DNA from: Tetragonia tetragonoides | Lineage: Eukaryota > Streptophyta > Magnoliopsida > Caryophyllales > Aizoaceae | DNA: 64,000 nt | Direction of reading: 5' to 3' | NCBI GenBank assembly: GCA_038025085.1 | Contig: CM076146.1 | Location: forward strand, 17,148,001-17,212,000 | Shown here: piece after piece, positions 12,241-27,200 of the stretch | Position numbering within the stretch: position 1 is the stretch's first letter | Layout of the letters: every line of letters begins with the position of its first letter | Position numbers and translations under genes: made by a program | Notes under the pieces: generated by a model | Told to the model about the DNA's origin: nothing | What the model saw: the letters and a program-made list of their open reading frames with translations, nothing else | Databases searched by the model: none

Positions 12241-15200
12241 TCATGTTCTTCGAAGAGTTAACAAACCGATGAAGGCAATGATACGACTACCCACTCCCAA
12301 GAGGAAGAGCACCATAATGCAAAATCCCCAAACATGAAGGCTATACTGATACTTATAAAGAGCTGCACAACGACTTATAAGCCATACACCATAGTACCTG
12401 AGAAAAGTTGTTGATTGAATGTTAGTTAGACGTGCATCTAGTTTTCAGAAATAAATATGATAACATCATCACATAATACTCTTTTATACATACTAGCTTC
12501 GTTCTTTTCACTTGAAAACCGAACTGAGTTGCGAACTAATTTTTATAAATAGGTCTTTAAACATATAAAATATGTCCGAACATATTCAATGCTGGACACA
12601 TTTGTAAGTATATATATGCTTTGTAATATTTCCAATTACATAAGTATCATCATGATTTCTCTTGCAAAAAAAGAAAACGTATCTGAGTGAATAGTGATAC
12701 GTTATATGTTCAACATAAACTAAGGGAACTGAGGCTCTGTTTGATTCACCTTAATTTTACTTAAATTCAGTTCAGTTCAGTTCATGTGTAACTTTATAAC
12801 TCATATAACTTTTTATTCCGAAATAATTTCATAATGATCATTATGTCATCGGGAAGATCTCAAAGCATACTTTCAAATGAGTCCAATATTGACTATGTTT
12901 GGACGAATTTTAAATGGTTAACGGTTAAGTTTAAAAAATCAATTCAGTTCTGATCAGTTTTAACCAGGTGAATCAAACGGAGCCTAAAGCTAAGCTGAGG
13001 AGAACTGCCGCTAAAAGAGACTTTCATGTCGATTATATTACTTCGCAAGTGTGATAAATATATAAAGATATGATGTGTTTTCATAAGTGTTGGAATCAAT
13101 TTAACTAAAAATTTAAATTAATGGTTCGAGGTCCAATCAATGTTATATTTCTCAATAAAAAGAATTGAAGATTAATGCATTAAATATTTCCATTTGTACA
13201 AACATCTGGAGGTTTTTCCTAGGAAGGGCTAGAAGGAGACTTTTGTGTTCTTTTTATTTTAGAGAGGGGGCTAGAAGGAGACATGATTAGGTAAATATAT
13301 ACGTATCTTTTTTTCTCTTGAGAGGCAAATAATTTTTCAGGTAGAATGCATGGTATACCTTCTGGAATTCGCAATAACCAATGCCTCTAATGCCCACTTT
13401 GGATAGCAAAACTGAGATATAAACTTCAGATTATCGTTGTTCAATGACTGAGTTGTGACTAGAGTCAAACAAACAGGGAGAAGCACAGAAAACTGGAAGA
13501 GAAGTAAATTAATCAATTCAATCATCACAAAATAAATGATTTTCTGAAACTGAATTATATATATAATGGGACCGATCGAGGGAGTATATATATTTTATTC
13601 ATATAATAGATATAAAAATAAATGAGGTAGCAAGGACTCACCAGTTGAGAAGGGCTAGGATCAAGAAAGATGGCAAATGCATAACCCATTCCCGTAACAC
13701 AATACACCAGGCTAACCAACACGATGTAGTTGTCCAAAAAGCTAGACCTTGGGTTAGTAAAGAAATAAAACATAGAGAGATAGATTGTAGGTTTCACCAC
13801 TATATTGAAAAGATCAAGTGTGTCTTTTGCTGCAAAGTTTGCTAAGCTGCTCATCCCAGAAGCTCTCTCCCTCCAATATTGTAACTTGTCGTTGGAAAAA
13901 GTTCTTAGTGCCGCAACTTGACATAAAAGAGCTGTTCCAGCACCAAAAGTTCATTTACAAATAATCATAATAATGGATGCATTAAAATACATGAATCAAC
14001 GGTCATACCCCATACTTTGTTTTACAGACCGTCTTTTATGAGTTTTTGTGTATTACTTATGCTATATAAAGAACCATCATCGTCCCCCATTTGTATAAAA
14101 CACATCCTATAGAAGATATTCGTTTTATGCCAATCTTTAGAAAGAAAAAAAAAAACACAAAAACCTTAGGGCAATAGTAAAGCTACTCTGAATCCTTTTT
14201 TTTTTTTTTTTGGGATAAGCAAATGTTTCATTAATATTAAATAAAATGAGTCACATACATCTAAAGGCGATTAGTTCTTAAAAGCATCATAATAGAACAA
14301 CCTCCCCACCTTCTAGGAAGAGTTGGAGGTTACTACCGCATCATTTGCTAGAACATAATTAGACACCAGTTAATTAAGCTACTCTTCATCCTTATCAAGG
14401 TATCTCTGTGTGCATAATCTCTCTCATATTTATCTGAAGCAAGAGTTGAAACTAGATTACAACTCGTATATCGATCGATTTTAGCAGTTTTTGTAATGTC
14501 AAGAAATCAATTCCCCAAAGACTAAATGTTATAACGGGATTCGCTCAATTAATGGTTTGTTATATCAGATGCAAGAAAGAATAACAGAAACAGAGAAATC
14601 AACACAAATATTTAACGTGGTTGACCAATTAGTCAATTGGCTACATCCACAACCAGAAAGGAAATAATATTGTATTGAGATGTGAGACATTACAGAAGAG
14701 GAACTCTCTCGTCCTCACAGATGGTACACTAGGTATCTACCTGGACGCCCCCTCCCTAGGGTGCGTCCCCTGCGGTGCCCCTTGCCCCGTTTACATAGTG
14801 ACCCTCTTTCTCTGTCTCAACCCTCGTTTTGGTTATGGGTTACACATTACAGTATATATATATATATATATAGGAGTTTCCTAATCTAGAATCCTAATCA
14901 GATTGGGCTTTATTAAAGAGCTCATACGGAATAACATAACGTAGCATCCCGTAATATATTATACCATAACATAACCTAACGTACCGTAACCTACCATAGC
15001 ATAACCCGCCATAGAAGACTTCAAGGCATTTATCCAACAAATCTCCACCTTAACTTGAACCTTCTCCAGAAAACAGACTTCAAGGTATCGACCCAACAAA
15101 TCTCCATCTTGACTTGAATCTTCTGCAGAAAACCAACAGTACTCAGATTCTCCCTCTGTACCATATTGCTCTTAAGTCCAAGAGCCCAAACTGCTCATAA

Positions 15201-18200
15201 GTCTACGAGAACAGATTGCTCATAGGTCGATGACCTCAGATGCCCCTTAAGGCCCAGAATGCTCTGTCTAAAAGAACATATTTCTCTTATATTTAAGAGA
15301 CTAGATTGTTCCTACGTCTAGGAACCAGACCGCTCGTAAGTCCACGAGCCCAGATTGCCCCTAAGTTTAAGGGCTCAGAATTGCTCCTAAGTCTAAGAGC
15401 CAGATTGCCCCTACGGGCCTGACTTACTTTCGAGATTGCTCAAACCTCGTCTAGGAGCCAGATTTGCTCCTACGTCTAGGAGCTCAGTTTTGCTCGTAAG
15501 TCTACAAGCATGCCTTTCCAAATTCGAGACATAACCTAACAAATCTCCACCTTGGCTCGAATTCTCCATGAACCACAAGATGTACAACACAACGTCTCCA
15601 TATTGGCTCAAATTCTCCCTAAACCACAAGATAGACAACAAAAGTCTCCACCTTGACTGATGCACAGTTCTCATCTTCTCCCTTGAAACAGAAACCCCTT
15701 ACTTGACTTACTTAGAATGCCTCGTTCGAAAAACTCATATTACCCTTAAAGCTAAGGGCCAAACTGCCTTTAAGGCTAAAGACTATCTTTCTTGCTCAAA
15801 TTACAATCCCAGACGAACCCGAATATCTGATAGTGGAAGTTACAAATCCAAACGAACCCGCAGATCTGATCAGATTACAATCTCAATCGATCGAATCTGG
15901 CTCTGATACCAATTTATTATAACGGATGCAAGAAAAGATTGGCAAACAGATAAATCAACACACAGATTTACGTGGTTCACCAATTTGGCTACGTCCACGA
16001 CAGAGAGGAGATCAGATTTTGTATTGAGATGTGAGAGATTACAGAAGAGGAACTCTCTCGTCCTCACAGATGGTACACTAGGTGTCTACCTAGACGCCCT
16101 CCCTAGGGTGCGTCCCCTGCGGTGCCCCTTGCTCCGTTTACATATTGACCTTCTTTCTCTGTCTTGTCTCTTTTTGGTTATGGGTTATATATATATAGGA
16201 GTTTCCTAATCTAGATTCCTAATTAGATTGGGCTTTATTAAAGAGCCATACTGAATAACATAACGTAGCATCCCGTAACATAATATACCATAACATAACC
16301 TAACATACCGTAACCTACTATAACATAACCCGCCATAGAAGACTTCAAGGCATTTATCCAACAAATTTCCATCTTGACTTGAATCTTCTCCAGAAAACCA
16401 GCAGTATTCAGATTCTCCCTCTTTACCAGATTGCTCTTAAGTCCAAGAGCCCAAACTGCTCATAAGTCTACGAGAACAGATTGCTCATACGTCGATGACC
16501 TCAGATGCCCCTTAAGGCCCAGAATGCTCTGTCTAAAAGAGCATATTTCTCTTATGTCTAAGAGACCAGATTGTTCCTATGTCTAGGAACCAGACCGCTC
16601 GTAAGTCCACGAGCCCAGATTGCCCCTAAGTCTATGGGCTCAGAATTGCTCCTAAGTCTAAGAGCTAGATTGCCCCTACGGGCCCGACTTACTTTCGAGA
16701 TTGCTCAAACCTCGTTTAGGAGCCAGATTTGCTCCTACGTCTAGGAGCTCACTTCTGCTCATAAGTCTACGAGCCTGCCTTTCCAAATTCGAGACATAAC
16801 CTAACAAATTTATTTATTTATTTATTTTTATTTTATTTTTTTTTAACGTGGTTCACCAATTAATCAATTGGCTACGACCACAACCAGAAAGGTGTCGACC
16901 CAAGAAATTAGCCAATGAGGTCTTGGACTGGTGGTAAAGACCGAGGCTCTAGATACATTAGGTCCCAGATTCAAATCTCCCTCCCCCGTTGTATGTAAAT
17001 TTATGATACTGGCCTAAGTACCTCCCCTAGACCCAAAAAAAAAAAAAAAAAACTTTATACTAATTGAACAACTTATTTTGTTTGCATTATTAAAATGCAA
17101 TATGCAATTTTGTAGATTATTTAGAATCTAGTTCAAAGATGAGCTTATTAGATAATGTTGTTGTTGAACTTACAGATAGCAATAATCGTGTATGAATAAC
17201 CAAATGCCCCAAAATCCGCATCACTTATTTTTGTAATGGATCCAACACAAGCCCCGGCAAGTAATAGTATAACATAGTCCGTTGCTTGTAACTTGGCTTC
17301 ACGTAACCTCTGCTTGGTGACCCTGTAAAATTCATCACTTTATATTGTCATTACCTCAAGCAAAAGCTAAAATGAGCTTAAGACACCATTGACATAATAT
17401 CATGTTTTTAGTGGCTAATCTAACCATTAAAAAGTACATTGTTGCATATAAACAAACTAATGCAAAAACTATCATGCAAATTGTAGTATTTCAGATCGAA
17501 AAAGTCTCGTGTGAGACCAACTCATAGTAAAATGGGATCTGCTTAGTAACTGAGAAATGTATGGTCACTTATTATGCACCGTACCCTTGTTTCACTCAAA
17601 ATTAAGCATTGTCTCCCTGAAAGTTACAGTAATTACCTTGCGAGAAAGTGTTTGTATTGTGTGATCACAATGGGAGTTTTGCGGTTTGAAAGATCTCTTT
17701 GCCTTAGGAACTTTAGGTGTTTCTGATTATCATCATGTAGCTCAATGTCACACCTTATATTATCTTGGCACAATAATTCTCCTACAAAAGGTTGTTCCTC
17801 TAACATATTGCTCTGAACAATTAATCTCATGTCCTCTGGCACTGAGTACCCATTTCGAAGCATCCATATAACAGGGAGTTCCATGTAGTTTACAATGCTG
17901 TTTGAATCTGGCTCTACTATTCCTTCTAAAATGTCGATGTAATAATCTGGTGGATTAACACGACCTGGCACGGTATACCCGAGGCTGCTAAAGTATGATT
18001 CTACCTTCTCAACTTCTCCATGATAAGCCATGAAACCGCCTTTCGCCAATAGTACTAGATCGTCAAACATCTTAAACAGTGCATAGCTGAAACGGAAAAA
18101 AATAAAGAAAAACAATTTCAACTTTTAGAACAGAGGATTAACAGAGTTTCAATCATGAGTACTTCCAAGTACAGTTGCAAAAAGCGAAATCATATGTCAT

Positions 18201-21200
18201 ATCACAGTAGGTCTTGTGTAAGAAATTTCATGGTAACACGTCAAAAGTGACCATTTTTATTCAAAATGTATCAATTTTTTGTTGATACTTTTAAGTACCA
18301 AAGTAACACTTTTTGTTCATTATATAATGGACGTCTTATGATAAGATTCTCTTATATAAATTTGTGTGGTCATCTCAATAAATGACAAGAATTGGAATAC
18401 ATATTAAACTTATTTTTTCGGCCTGATAGTTAAATTTAGCATTACAAATATTGAATTAGATGATTAGTGTACTTAATCTCCTCTTTACTTTGGTTTGAGA
18501 GTTTTTTTTTTCTTTCTTTCATTTCAAATGCGACACAAAGGCCATTACAATACACATATGCATGGGCAAGTGAGAATTCAAATGTGGAACCTAATGTATC
18601 GAACACCTCATCCAATACAGTTTAATTATCCACCAGGCCAAGACATTCTTGGTCATTACTTTGGTTTGGTTTGAGAGGCCGAATTGATAAAACATAGCTT
18701 ACTATGAATTAGATCTAGTTATTCTTTGTTCTACATTATTCGATTACTTGTTAGTCATATGCATTTCTGATATTGAATCTAGTTTGTAAGACTTTTGCAC
18801 TATCCATGTAAACAATCTAATTGAGGATTCAATCATATAATGGTTTAATTTCTATTTTACAAAAGGAAAGAAAATAATGTTACCTGGGTTGATGAACAAC
18901 CATACAGATGTTGACACCTTCATAGGCTTCTCGTTTAAGTGCCCTAAGAAGTAACAAAGAAGAAGCACTGTCTAAACCAGATGTTGGCTCATCTAAAAAC
19001 AAAAGTGAAGGTTCCATGACCATCTCCAACCCAACATTTACTCGTTTTCGTTGACCACCAGAGATTCCACGTTTTTCCACTGTCCCAACCAAAGAGTCTC
19101 TTACCTCTTGTAACCCCAAATTCTCTATCACTCTTTCAACTATTAAGACTTTATCCTCCTTTTGCAAGTCTGATGATAGCCTTCAACACAGCAAATGTAA
19201 TAAATAAATAAACAAAATGCACATAATATATATGTATACTATGGAAGTAGCTAACATGCATATACTGATTGATGATAAGCAAGGGTAAAACATCACTTTC
19301 TAGTAGACTTGGCAAATCGGGCAGGTCGGTTTCTGGTCGGTCAATGTCATTTTTCGGATTTGAAGTGTAAATATGCAATAATTTATTATGCATAGAATTT
19401 CAAAAAATGAATCAACTTTTGTTGGTCACTTTTCAGTCTAGTCAGGTTGTGTCAATCGGGTTTGGGAATCCATATGACTGCAATTCCGGGTTATGGGCGT
19501 TTTTTTTTTTTTTTTTTGACTTTGTAGCAGGTGGGATTCAGGTGATATTCAGGTCGGGTCAGTTTTTGCTACCTCTACTTTCTAGTATACCAACAAAATG
19601 ATACCTAAATTACATTGTAAATATACAAAAGAATGAAAAGAGAAGATATGAATATCCACATATATAATTTACCTGCACCTTGCACTAAACCACAAGTTCT
19701 CCTCGACAGTCAAATTGCCATACACAATGTCATCTTGAGGTACAAAACCTGTAATCTTCTTATAAGAATTGATTGATTCAGGCTTTTCATTTACCAAAAT
19801 CAGACCACTTATGCCACATTCAGTAGTACACTTTCCTGCTAGAACAGAAAGCAACGACGTTTTTCCAGCTCCTGAAGGTCCCATAACAGCAGTTATACGT
19901 CCAGGCTCAATTTTACCAGTAATACATCTTAGTAGATATTTTTGCATCTTCTTTAGCTGAACTGTTACATCTCTAAATGCAATCTCAATCAAAGGTCGTC
20001 GTCTTCTAGTTTGCACACTTGCTTCCATCATCGACATTATACGTGTAAACGTAGGACTCTCATTTTGGTGTTCTTGAGATTTTTCCTTCTTAATTTGAGC
20101 ATATGCATATTGAAATATTTGGGTGTCTGATGAATTTGTTCTTGCCTTGAGGACCTTCTTTTTTGTAACTATGCTGTTTTCGCTTGTTTCTGTAGACTCT
20201 GATTCTGTACAAACTTCATCTGATGCACCAGATTCCTCCTCTTCATTGTTTCGAGCTATAGCTGATTGCAGTAAATCTGCACGTTTTGTAACAGCATCCA
20301 TTGCAAATTTCCACCTCAAGCGAGCTTGTTCGCTTACACGAAGACCTCGTGCTGCTTTTTCCCTTGATTTTGCACGTCTTCGTTCCCGGATAGTGAAGAT
20401 CCGGTCCGCGAAAATGTAGATAATTAGAAGAACTGCACTTAAACCACTCTGCATCAATCGAAACACATGTATCAATATCCATCGTTTGCCGAATGAACTT
20501 ATAGTTCAGCTATACAAGATGGCATACTGATGTAGTCACAATATTATGTATTCATATATATGATAGATGACCTATTAATGATGATTTACGTTTGATATTA
20601 AAGAAGCTAAGGTTGTTTGTCTACTGGTAATAAGACTCGATCCCAGCCTTCCCAAGTCATTGGTAGGGACGAGTGGGCGGGAGATGATGAGGCAGTGTAC
20701 TATCCACTCCAAGCTCTATCAGAATCGTCTGATTTAACGACCACTTAAAAAGGTCGCTAAGAAGGCTTAATCGGTCGTTGTATGTGATACAAAAACGAAA
20801 GACATTATCAACGTTGTAGTGAATGTAGTACATTTTGCCATTTTATGAGGACAACAAACCCACCAAAAAACAAAAGGAGTGCTATTGAACCTAAGGCTCT
20901 TTTGAAACTTAATCAAGGACTTGTAGTTGAAAACTTATCTAACATAAAATGGGGTCTCGATCCTCTTTAGTACCGCAGAGGATCACTCCCTACTGACTTG
21001 GAAGCACGGATACAGACACGAATACGGATACAGACACTGATACGGACACCGCGATACGACATTCTAAAATTTAGGATATGCGACACGGTAATTATTAAAT
21101 AATTAATTTAATTCAGCCTAAAAATTAGATTACTTTTAGTATTTTAAATCAAAATTATTTTAATGATTTTTTAAATTAATTTTAGTATTTTTTTAAATTG

Positions 21201-24200
21201 ATATACAAAACCTTAATATACAATTACCAAGTAGTAAATTGTATTAGAAGAGACTTAAAAACACAACATAAAAACAAATAATAGCAATAATGACATATTC
21301 TCGCACACATTCTCATAAAACAAATATAGAATCAATAGAGTTACATAATCCAAACTTCCAAACTAAATATGAAAGTTGTATGTCAAAACCACGTATATTG
21401 ATGACGTGGCGTGTCTCAGAGGTGCCGAGGCGTGTCGGGTTTAGTCCAATTAACTAAAAAAGGAGAAAATAAATTAAACACTCATAGACACTTCTAATAC
21501 ACGTATCCCAAGCGCGTCGGCCACGTATCAACGCGTGTCGGTGTCTGACACGTGTCCGACATCGAAACAACTACTTAGGGGAAGTGTTGGTGCTTCCTAA
21601 CCTATTGTTCCCTTTGTAAATAGGGGGAGTATTTAGGATTTGGAAAATTTGGGGAGGAGAGAGATGGAGAGAAAAGGAAGAAGAGATAAAGGAACTACAT
21701 AGAATCTCTTCCCCATAAAATGCAGCTTATAGTGAGGCAAATTATTGGCATTGAAAAAAGTTGTTAGTTCAAATTGCAAGTCAGAATAAAGTGCAACATA
21801 AATCTATTGAACTTACTATACTCATAATTCCATATCTATGAATATCTTCATTTTTGGTATTTGTTTTGCATGTAATCAACATGGAACAACCTGCAGATGA
21901 AGTGGGGATGTATGAGACAATTAGTTGTTATTTTCAATCAATGAAATGAGATAGATACAAAATAGGAGTACAAGGGATAGTCTAGGGCAATGCTCAGTCT
22001 GGAGCAGTAATATACTTAGGGGCCGTTTAGTTGGGGGTAATGATTAAGAGCTAATGGAATGAATTTATAGGCTGAAGTAGTGGGAGGTATGTGAGGCAGT
22101 GGGGTTAGATTTTGTGAGAAGGAGGGTAATGATTACACAGGGTAATGATTTCCCCCCTCCCCCCATTTTCCTTTATTTTCTCCATTACCCCCCTTAATCA
22201 TTACCCTCATCACCACTTCACCTTACTATTTTACACTTTAATTTGCCTCATTACCCCCTTAATCATTACCCTCAACCAAACGACCCCTTAAGATCACATC
22301 TATGTTACTCGTACTACATATGTATCGATCATGTAGATCAAAGAACTCGATTCGACAATTAAAACTGGTTTTGCTTCGTTAATTAGTCCTTTGAACTATA
22401 TTCGACAGTCTATAAGTAAGTATCGCTCCCTTTGTTCGTTGCCGATTATTCTTTCTATTGCAAAATTGCACGGTATTTATGAATGGTAATTTTTTACTCC
22501 AGTTTTCTACATGTCTTTAAATTAGTGAGAGAGCACATGAGTGTTAAGGAGAGAGAAAGAGAGCACATGGGTGCCATAAGCCTATGAAGGGAGAGTTATC
22601 GGGGTAGTTTTGTAATTTTTTTTTTTTTTTTTGAAAATCAGGGGTTGTTTTGTATTTTACTAGCCCACATGTTACAAATCGAAGAAATAGAAAGAATAAA
22701 ATGAGACATCCAATCATCAGAAAAACGGAAATAAAGAAGAATTAGGATGGAGTTAGTAGTAATATATCCATGCCTATTGTTAGATGAGGAACTTACGGGT
22801 TTGCGTTGTGGATCCCATCGTACAGTAATGTCTGTCAAGCGGTAGGACATAAACGTTAGTCAAAAGAAGCGAAGCAACTTGAAACTACCAAAAGTGTTTG
22901 GATATATTCTCAAACTTGTGGATTGCTTATTAAGTGGGAACAAAATATTTTACATGCATTCTCACGTAATACGACTAAAATGTGAGATAATGTGAAATCA
23001 GCATTTATATATAACTAAATGAAAATTACCCTTGAGTACAAGATAAATTTTCTGTAGTTGAGGGACAATATGATCCTGCAGGACAAAACATCCCTTTACT
23101 AGTGCCAACAATAGCCCATATATTTGCACCACCACATGTGTGATTGCTTGCTCCTGCAAGCAATTGATAAGAGTACCTATAGAACAATTATTATTCACGA
23201 ATTGATAATACGAGTAAAATCTATTACTCCATATTGAAATAACAAGATAAGGATTCGAGTCTCACGGTTCACATAAGCCAGTGCTTTGATTTAACTTGGC
23301 AAGAGGACAATGGGATCCCAAAGGGCAAGCTTCATGGACAATAAATTAAATTAGATAGTAATAAATTCTAAACCAAAGGAACTCTATTGATAGGAATATG
23401 GATAACATAATAGTTAAGGTGAAAAGTAGATCCCAAAGTAAGGGTATGTTCTTTTTAGCTTAATTTAAAATCGGTTCAACTCACTTCAATTTAGTTTAGT
23501 TCACTTAGCTTCTGTCTAGATCAGTCCTATTCAATGATTATTGTCTCAAATATTAATATTCAGTTCAGTTCATTTTACTAGAAAAGACCACAACCTAATA
23601 TTATACATAAGTACGTAGTCATTAATGTTAATGGTTATCTTACTTCATGGGTATAGTCATTCCATGGTTCGAACACTAGGTGTTCGTTTTGTTCATTGTG
23701 TGAAGTAATTTTTTCCAAAAACTTGTAACTTTTAGGAAACAAAACTTCCCGAGAAGTATCAAATGGTGTTTGATTGACCAATAAAGAAAGTAATTCCCGC
23801 ATGATGTTTCACTTACCTAACTAGGAAAATCGGTAAATTACTTCTTCTATTTTATGTGAAACATATCATAACATCATGCATCTTTTATCAATCAAACAAC
23901 TCAATTTTTTTTTTCTTTTCAAGAAGTTGCAGTTCCTATATTTGAATATACTTTTAAATGATAACCAAACAACCATCCGGAATTTCAAATTTTCACCATG
24001 ACAAAAAAAAAAAAAAAAAAGGAGAGTAAAGACTTACGAATCATGCATGTAAGGCCTTGAGGACAAAAGAAGCCCTCGCAACAAGGTAAACAATTTGAAG
24101 TTCTGAAAGGTATCTCTTCTGTATCCTTAAAATTAACTTTAAGAGTAGGCTTAGTGCTGCAAGCCCACCCTGGTTCGCATCCAGAAACCCATGAACTTCT

Positions 24201-27200
24201 GTTACAATTGTTGGTAGGTCTCAGAAGCATTGTTTTACTGCCAGAGAATGCACTTTTTAAGTAATTGTTTAAGTAGAATTTTATCTCTGCTGCTGTGCAC
24301 AACCGCTGTGATGCATCTCCTGTTAAACAATTACGAGTAGTACATAAATTAATTAAACGTCATGGCCAGAAAGGAGTTGACATAATCATCTCCGGTACAA
24401 TAAATTTATATATACAATGTATGGGAGAGTGGGCTATCGAATTTGAGAGCTAATGTACTCAGAGCCTTAGTCTTAATCATTAGACCAAGACCTTATAAGC
24501 TTATCGAGCATTGCTATTGTGTGTCATGATACTTTTTTACACCTTTTGACTTCCAATTTTGCAGAACGAAAAGATGGGAATAATGGAGTGTCCATACTGT
24601 ATATATATAGTGTTTGATAGGAAATGTTAAAATTATTGGAAAAAGATAATTGAAGCAATTTACGTGAGTGTATCAATAGGGAACACGAACACCACTATCG
24701 CACTATTAAGAGATTGTTATATTAATATAAATAAAGTTTTCTTAATAATATCGAAAATAAAGTTTTCTTATTAATGCTGATACGAGGGAAGCTTTGACTA
24801 TTCCTGTGTCTGATCAGGAGATAAAAGATGCTTTATGTTCCATTCATGATGATAAAAGCTCTGGACCCGATGGCTTCACTTCGGGATTTTTCAAAAAAGC
24901 GTGGGCTACTGTTGGTCGAGAAGTTTGCTTGGCTGTTGCAGATTTTTTTTGCTACTGGGAAGCTGCTCAAAGAGGTGAAGTCCACTTTTATTACTCTTGT
25001 TCCAAAGTGCGATGTTTCTAAAAATGTTTTGGAATTTCGACCTATTGCGTGTTATTCTGTTATTTATAAAACAATTACTAAAATTTTGGCTAATAGACTC
25101 CAAGGGTACATGGGGGTACTTGTGGGGAAGGAGCAAGCTGCTTTTGTTACAGGCTGATCTTTATTTGATAATGTACTCCTGAGTCACGAGTTGGCTAAGC
25201 ATTATGGTAGGAAGATGATCTCCCCTCGGGCTATCATGAAGATTGATATCAGGAAGGCATTTGATACGTTGAATTGGGAGTTTTTGGCTAATATTTTGAA
25301 GAGTTTTGGAATTCCTGAAGAGTTTATGGAATGGGTGATGGCATGCATCGATACTGCCAGATTTTCAGTGTGTGTTAATGGTAGTCCAAGAGGTTTCTTT
25401 GAGGGAAAGAGGGGATTAAGACAGGGTGATCCCCTCTCTCCTTATCTTTTGTGCTTAGTATGGAGGCCCTTTCAAGAATGCTCAGGAAGACTGGTAGTGA
25501 AAGACAGTTCTTGGCTCATCCAAAATGTGCGAAGTTAGGAATCAATCATTTGACGTTTGCAGATGATCTTCTTCTGTTTACAAGGGGGAGATGTGCCTTC
25601 TATCTCAGTTGTTGTTTCTTGTCTTTATAGGTTCTTTGCCATGTCGAGACTTGCAGCAAATCCCCGAAAGACTAACATCTTCCTAGGGGATATGACTACT
25701 CGAGTTAAAGCTGGGATTTTACATCATACAGGTTTCAAAGAAGGTACTTTGCCTATCAGATACTTAGGCATACCTCTAAATTCTTCAAGAATTTCAGCGT
25801 CTATGTGCCAAGGGTTACTTGACTAGATTACAAGGAACTTGCAACATTGGAGTACACAACTGCTTTCCTATGCCAGTAAGATGCAGTTGATTAATTCTGT
25901 CATTTTTGGTATACAAAATTTCTAGGGGTGCGCTTTTTTTTTTGCCAACTGAGACTTTAAAGAAAATGGATAAATTGTGTCGTGATTTTATTTGGGGTAT
26001 TACTGGAGAGAAAAGAAGGATGATTTTTTTGCGGTGGGATAGGATGTGTAGGAAAAAGAAAGATAGTGGTTTCGGTATTAAGGAAGCTCTTAGTTGGAAT
26101 AGAGCCTTGACACTTAAATGGCTGGTGAAACTCCAGTTGCAACATGACTCCCTTTGGGTGGATTGGACTTCATGGTATTACTTGCAGCACCAGAATGTAT
26201 GGGAGGTCTCAGCTAGACAAATTGATTTTTGGGGGTGGAAAAGATTACTGCATCTTTGAGACTTGTTTGTTCAAAAAGGTGGTGGCTCAACTCAAGCACA
26301 AGCACTGATTACTTCTTGGCACGTGGGAGGTAAATTCCAAGTAGCAAAAGCATATGATTTTTTTCATGGAGCTTATAACCCCTGTTGTTGGTTTCGAACT
26401 ATTTGGGACCCTTCTGCTGTTCCAAAACACAGAATTGTGGCTTGTATGGATGTGAATAATGTGTTAGAATAATCTAGAAAAATCATGTAAACAATATCTA
26501 AGCTTAGTGCCTAGAAAGATCTAGATTAATACCTACCTAGACACATCTAGAATAATGTCTACCTAGAAATATCTAGAATAATAGTCTAGGATAATTATGA
26601 AGAAGACTCTAGACATAGAAAGATCTAGAGAATTGTCTACCACCCTACACCACTATAAATAGGGGTGATGTAAAGCATTTTGTGCATCAAGCAATACAAT
26701 CATCTTTCACATCTCTCTTAGCATTCATCTCTCTTCCTCCAACATACAATTACCTAGCCCAATATCCTACATCAAAAACATAACAGTGGTATCAGAGCTT
26801 ACTAAACTCAAGACCTCCACAAACAAATTTACCCCATACCAAATTCTCCCTTACACCACCACAAAAAACTTATGGCATCATCACCATCAACCTCAAACAC
26901 TACATTTACATATGCTCAAAATAATTGGGTACCAATATTCACCGGGGAGAAATATGATTATTGGAGTATTCAAATGGGGACCTTGCTAATGGCACAAGGC
27001 CTCTGGGATTTGGTACAAAATGGGTACCAAGCACCAAAAGATGTTACCGAATTAGCATCTTGGGATGAAAATAAAAGAAAACAAAATGAAGAAGATCGAA
27101 GGCGGGACTCTGCTGAACTATCGGTCATCCATCGGGGAGTTGCAGAAACAATCTTCCCAAGAATTATGGCTGCAACAACGGCCAAGGAGGTTTGGAGTAA

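Larger units (their letters stand above)
14558..16892 (-). mobile_element. non-autonomous LTR element in tandem form (ABCG intron 11)
   Basis: Order on the plus strand: LTR copy A (14558-15039), internal (15040-15914), LTR copy B (15915-16363), a second copy of the internal region's polypurine-tract side (16364-16810), then a short T-rich run and a fragment of a third LTR (about 16843-16892). Primer site and polypurine tract put the element on the minus strand, the strand of the host gene. It has no gag or pol frame, so it is TRIM/LARD-like and was moved by another element's proteins. LTR-internal-LTR-internal order points to unequal recombination between LTRs or a tandem integration. Confidence 0.75.

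Noticed and set aside
15150..16785. CRISPR-like repeat-spacer array
   Set aside because: Units vary in sequence, there are no unique spacers of fixed length, and the context is an LTR element in a plant intron.
20243..20482. Frame MDIDTC... over ABCG exon 8
   Set aside because: Shadow frame: the exon's real phase starts at 20448 after a consensus AG and continues phase 0 from exon 7.
23690..23960. Possible MITE in ABCG intron 3
   Set aside because: Ends GGTGTTCGTTTTGTTC and GGTTGTTTGGTTATC are only vaguely alike and no target duplication is visible.
26062..26260. Programmed frameshifting in the intron LINE
   Set aside because: Frame changes are scattered, with stops and without a slippery site, so decay explains them.
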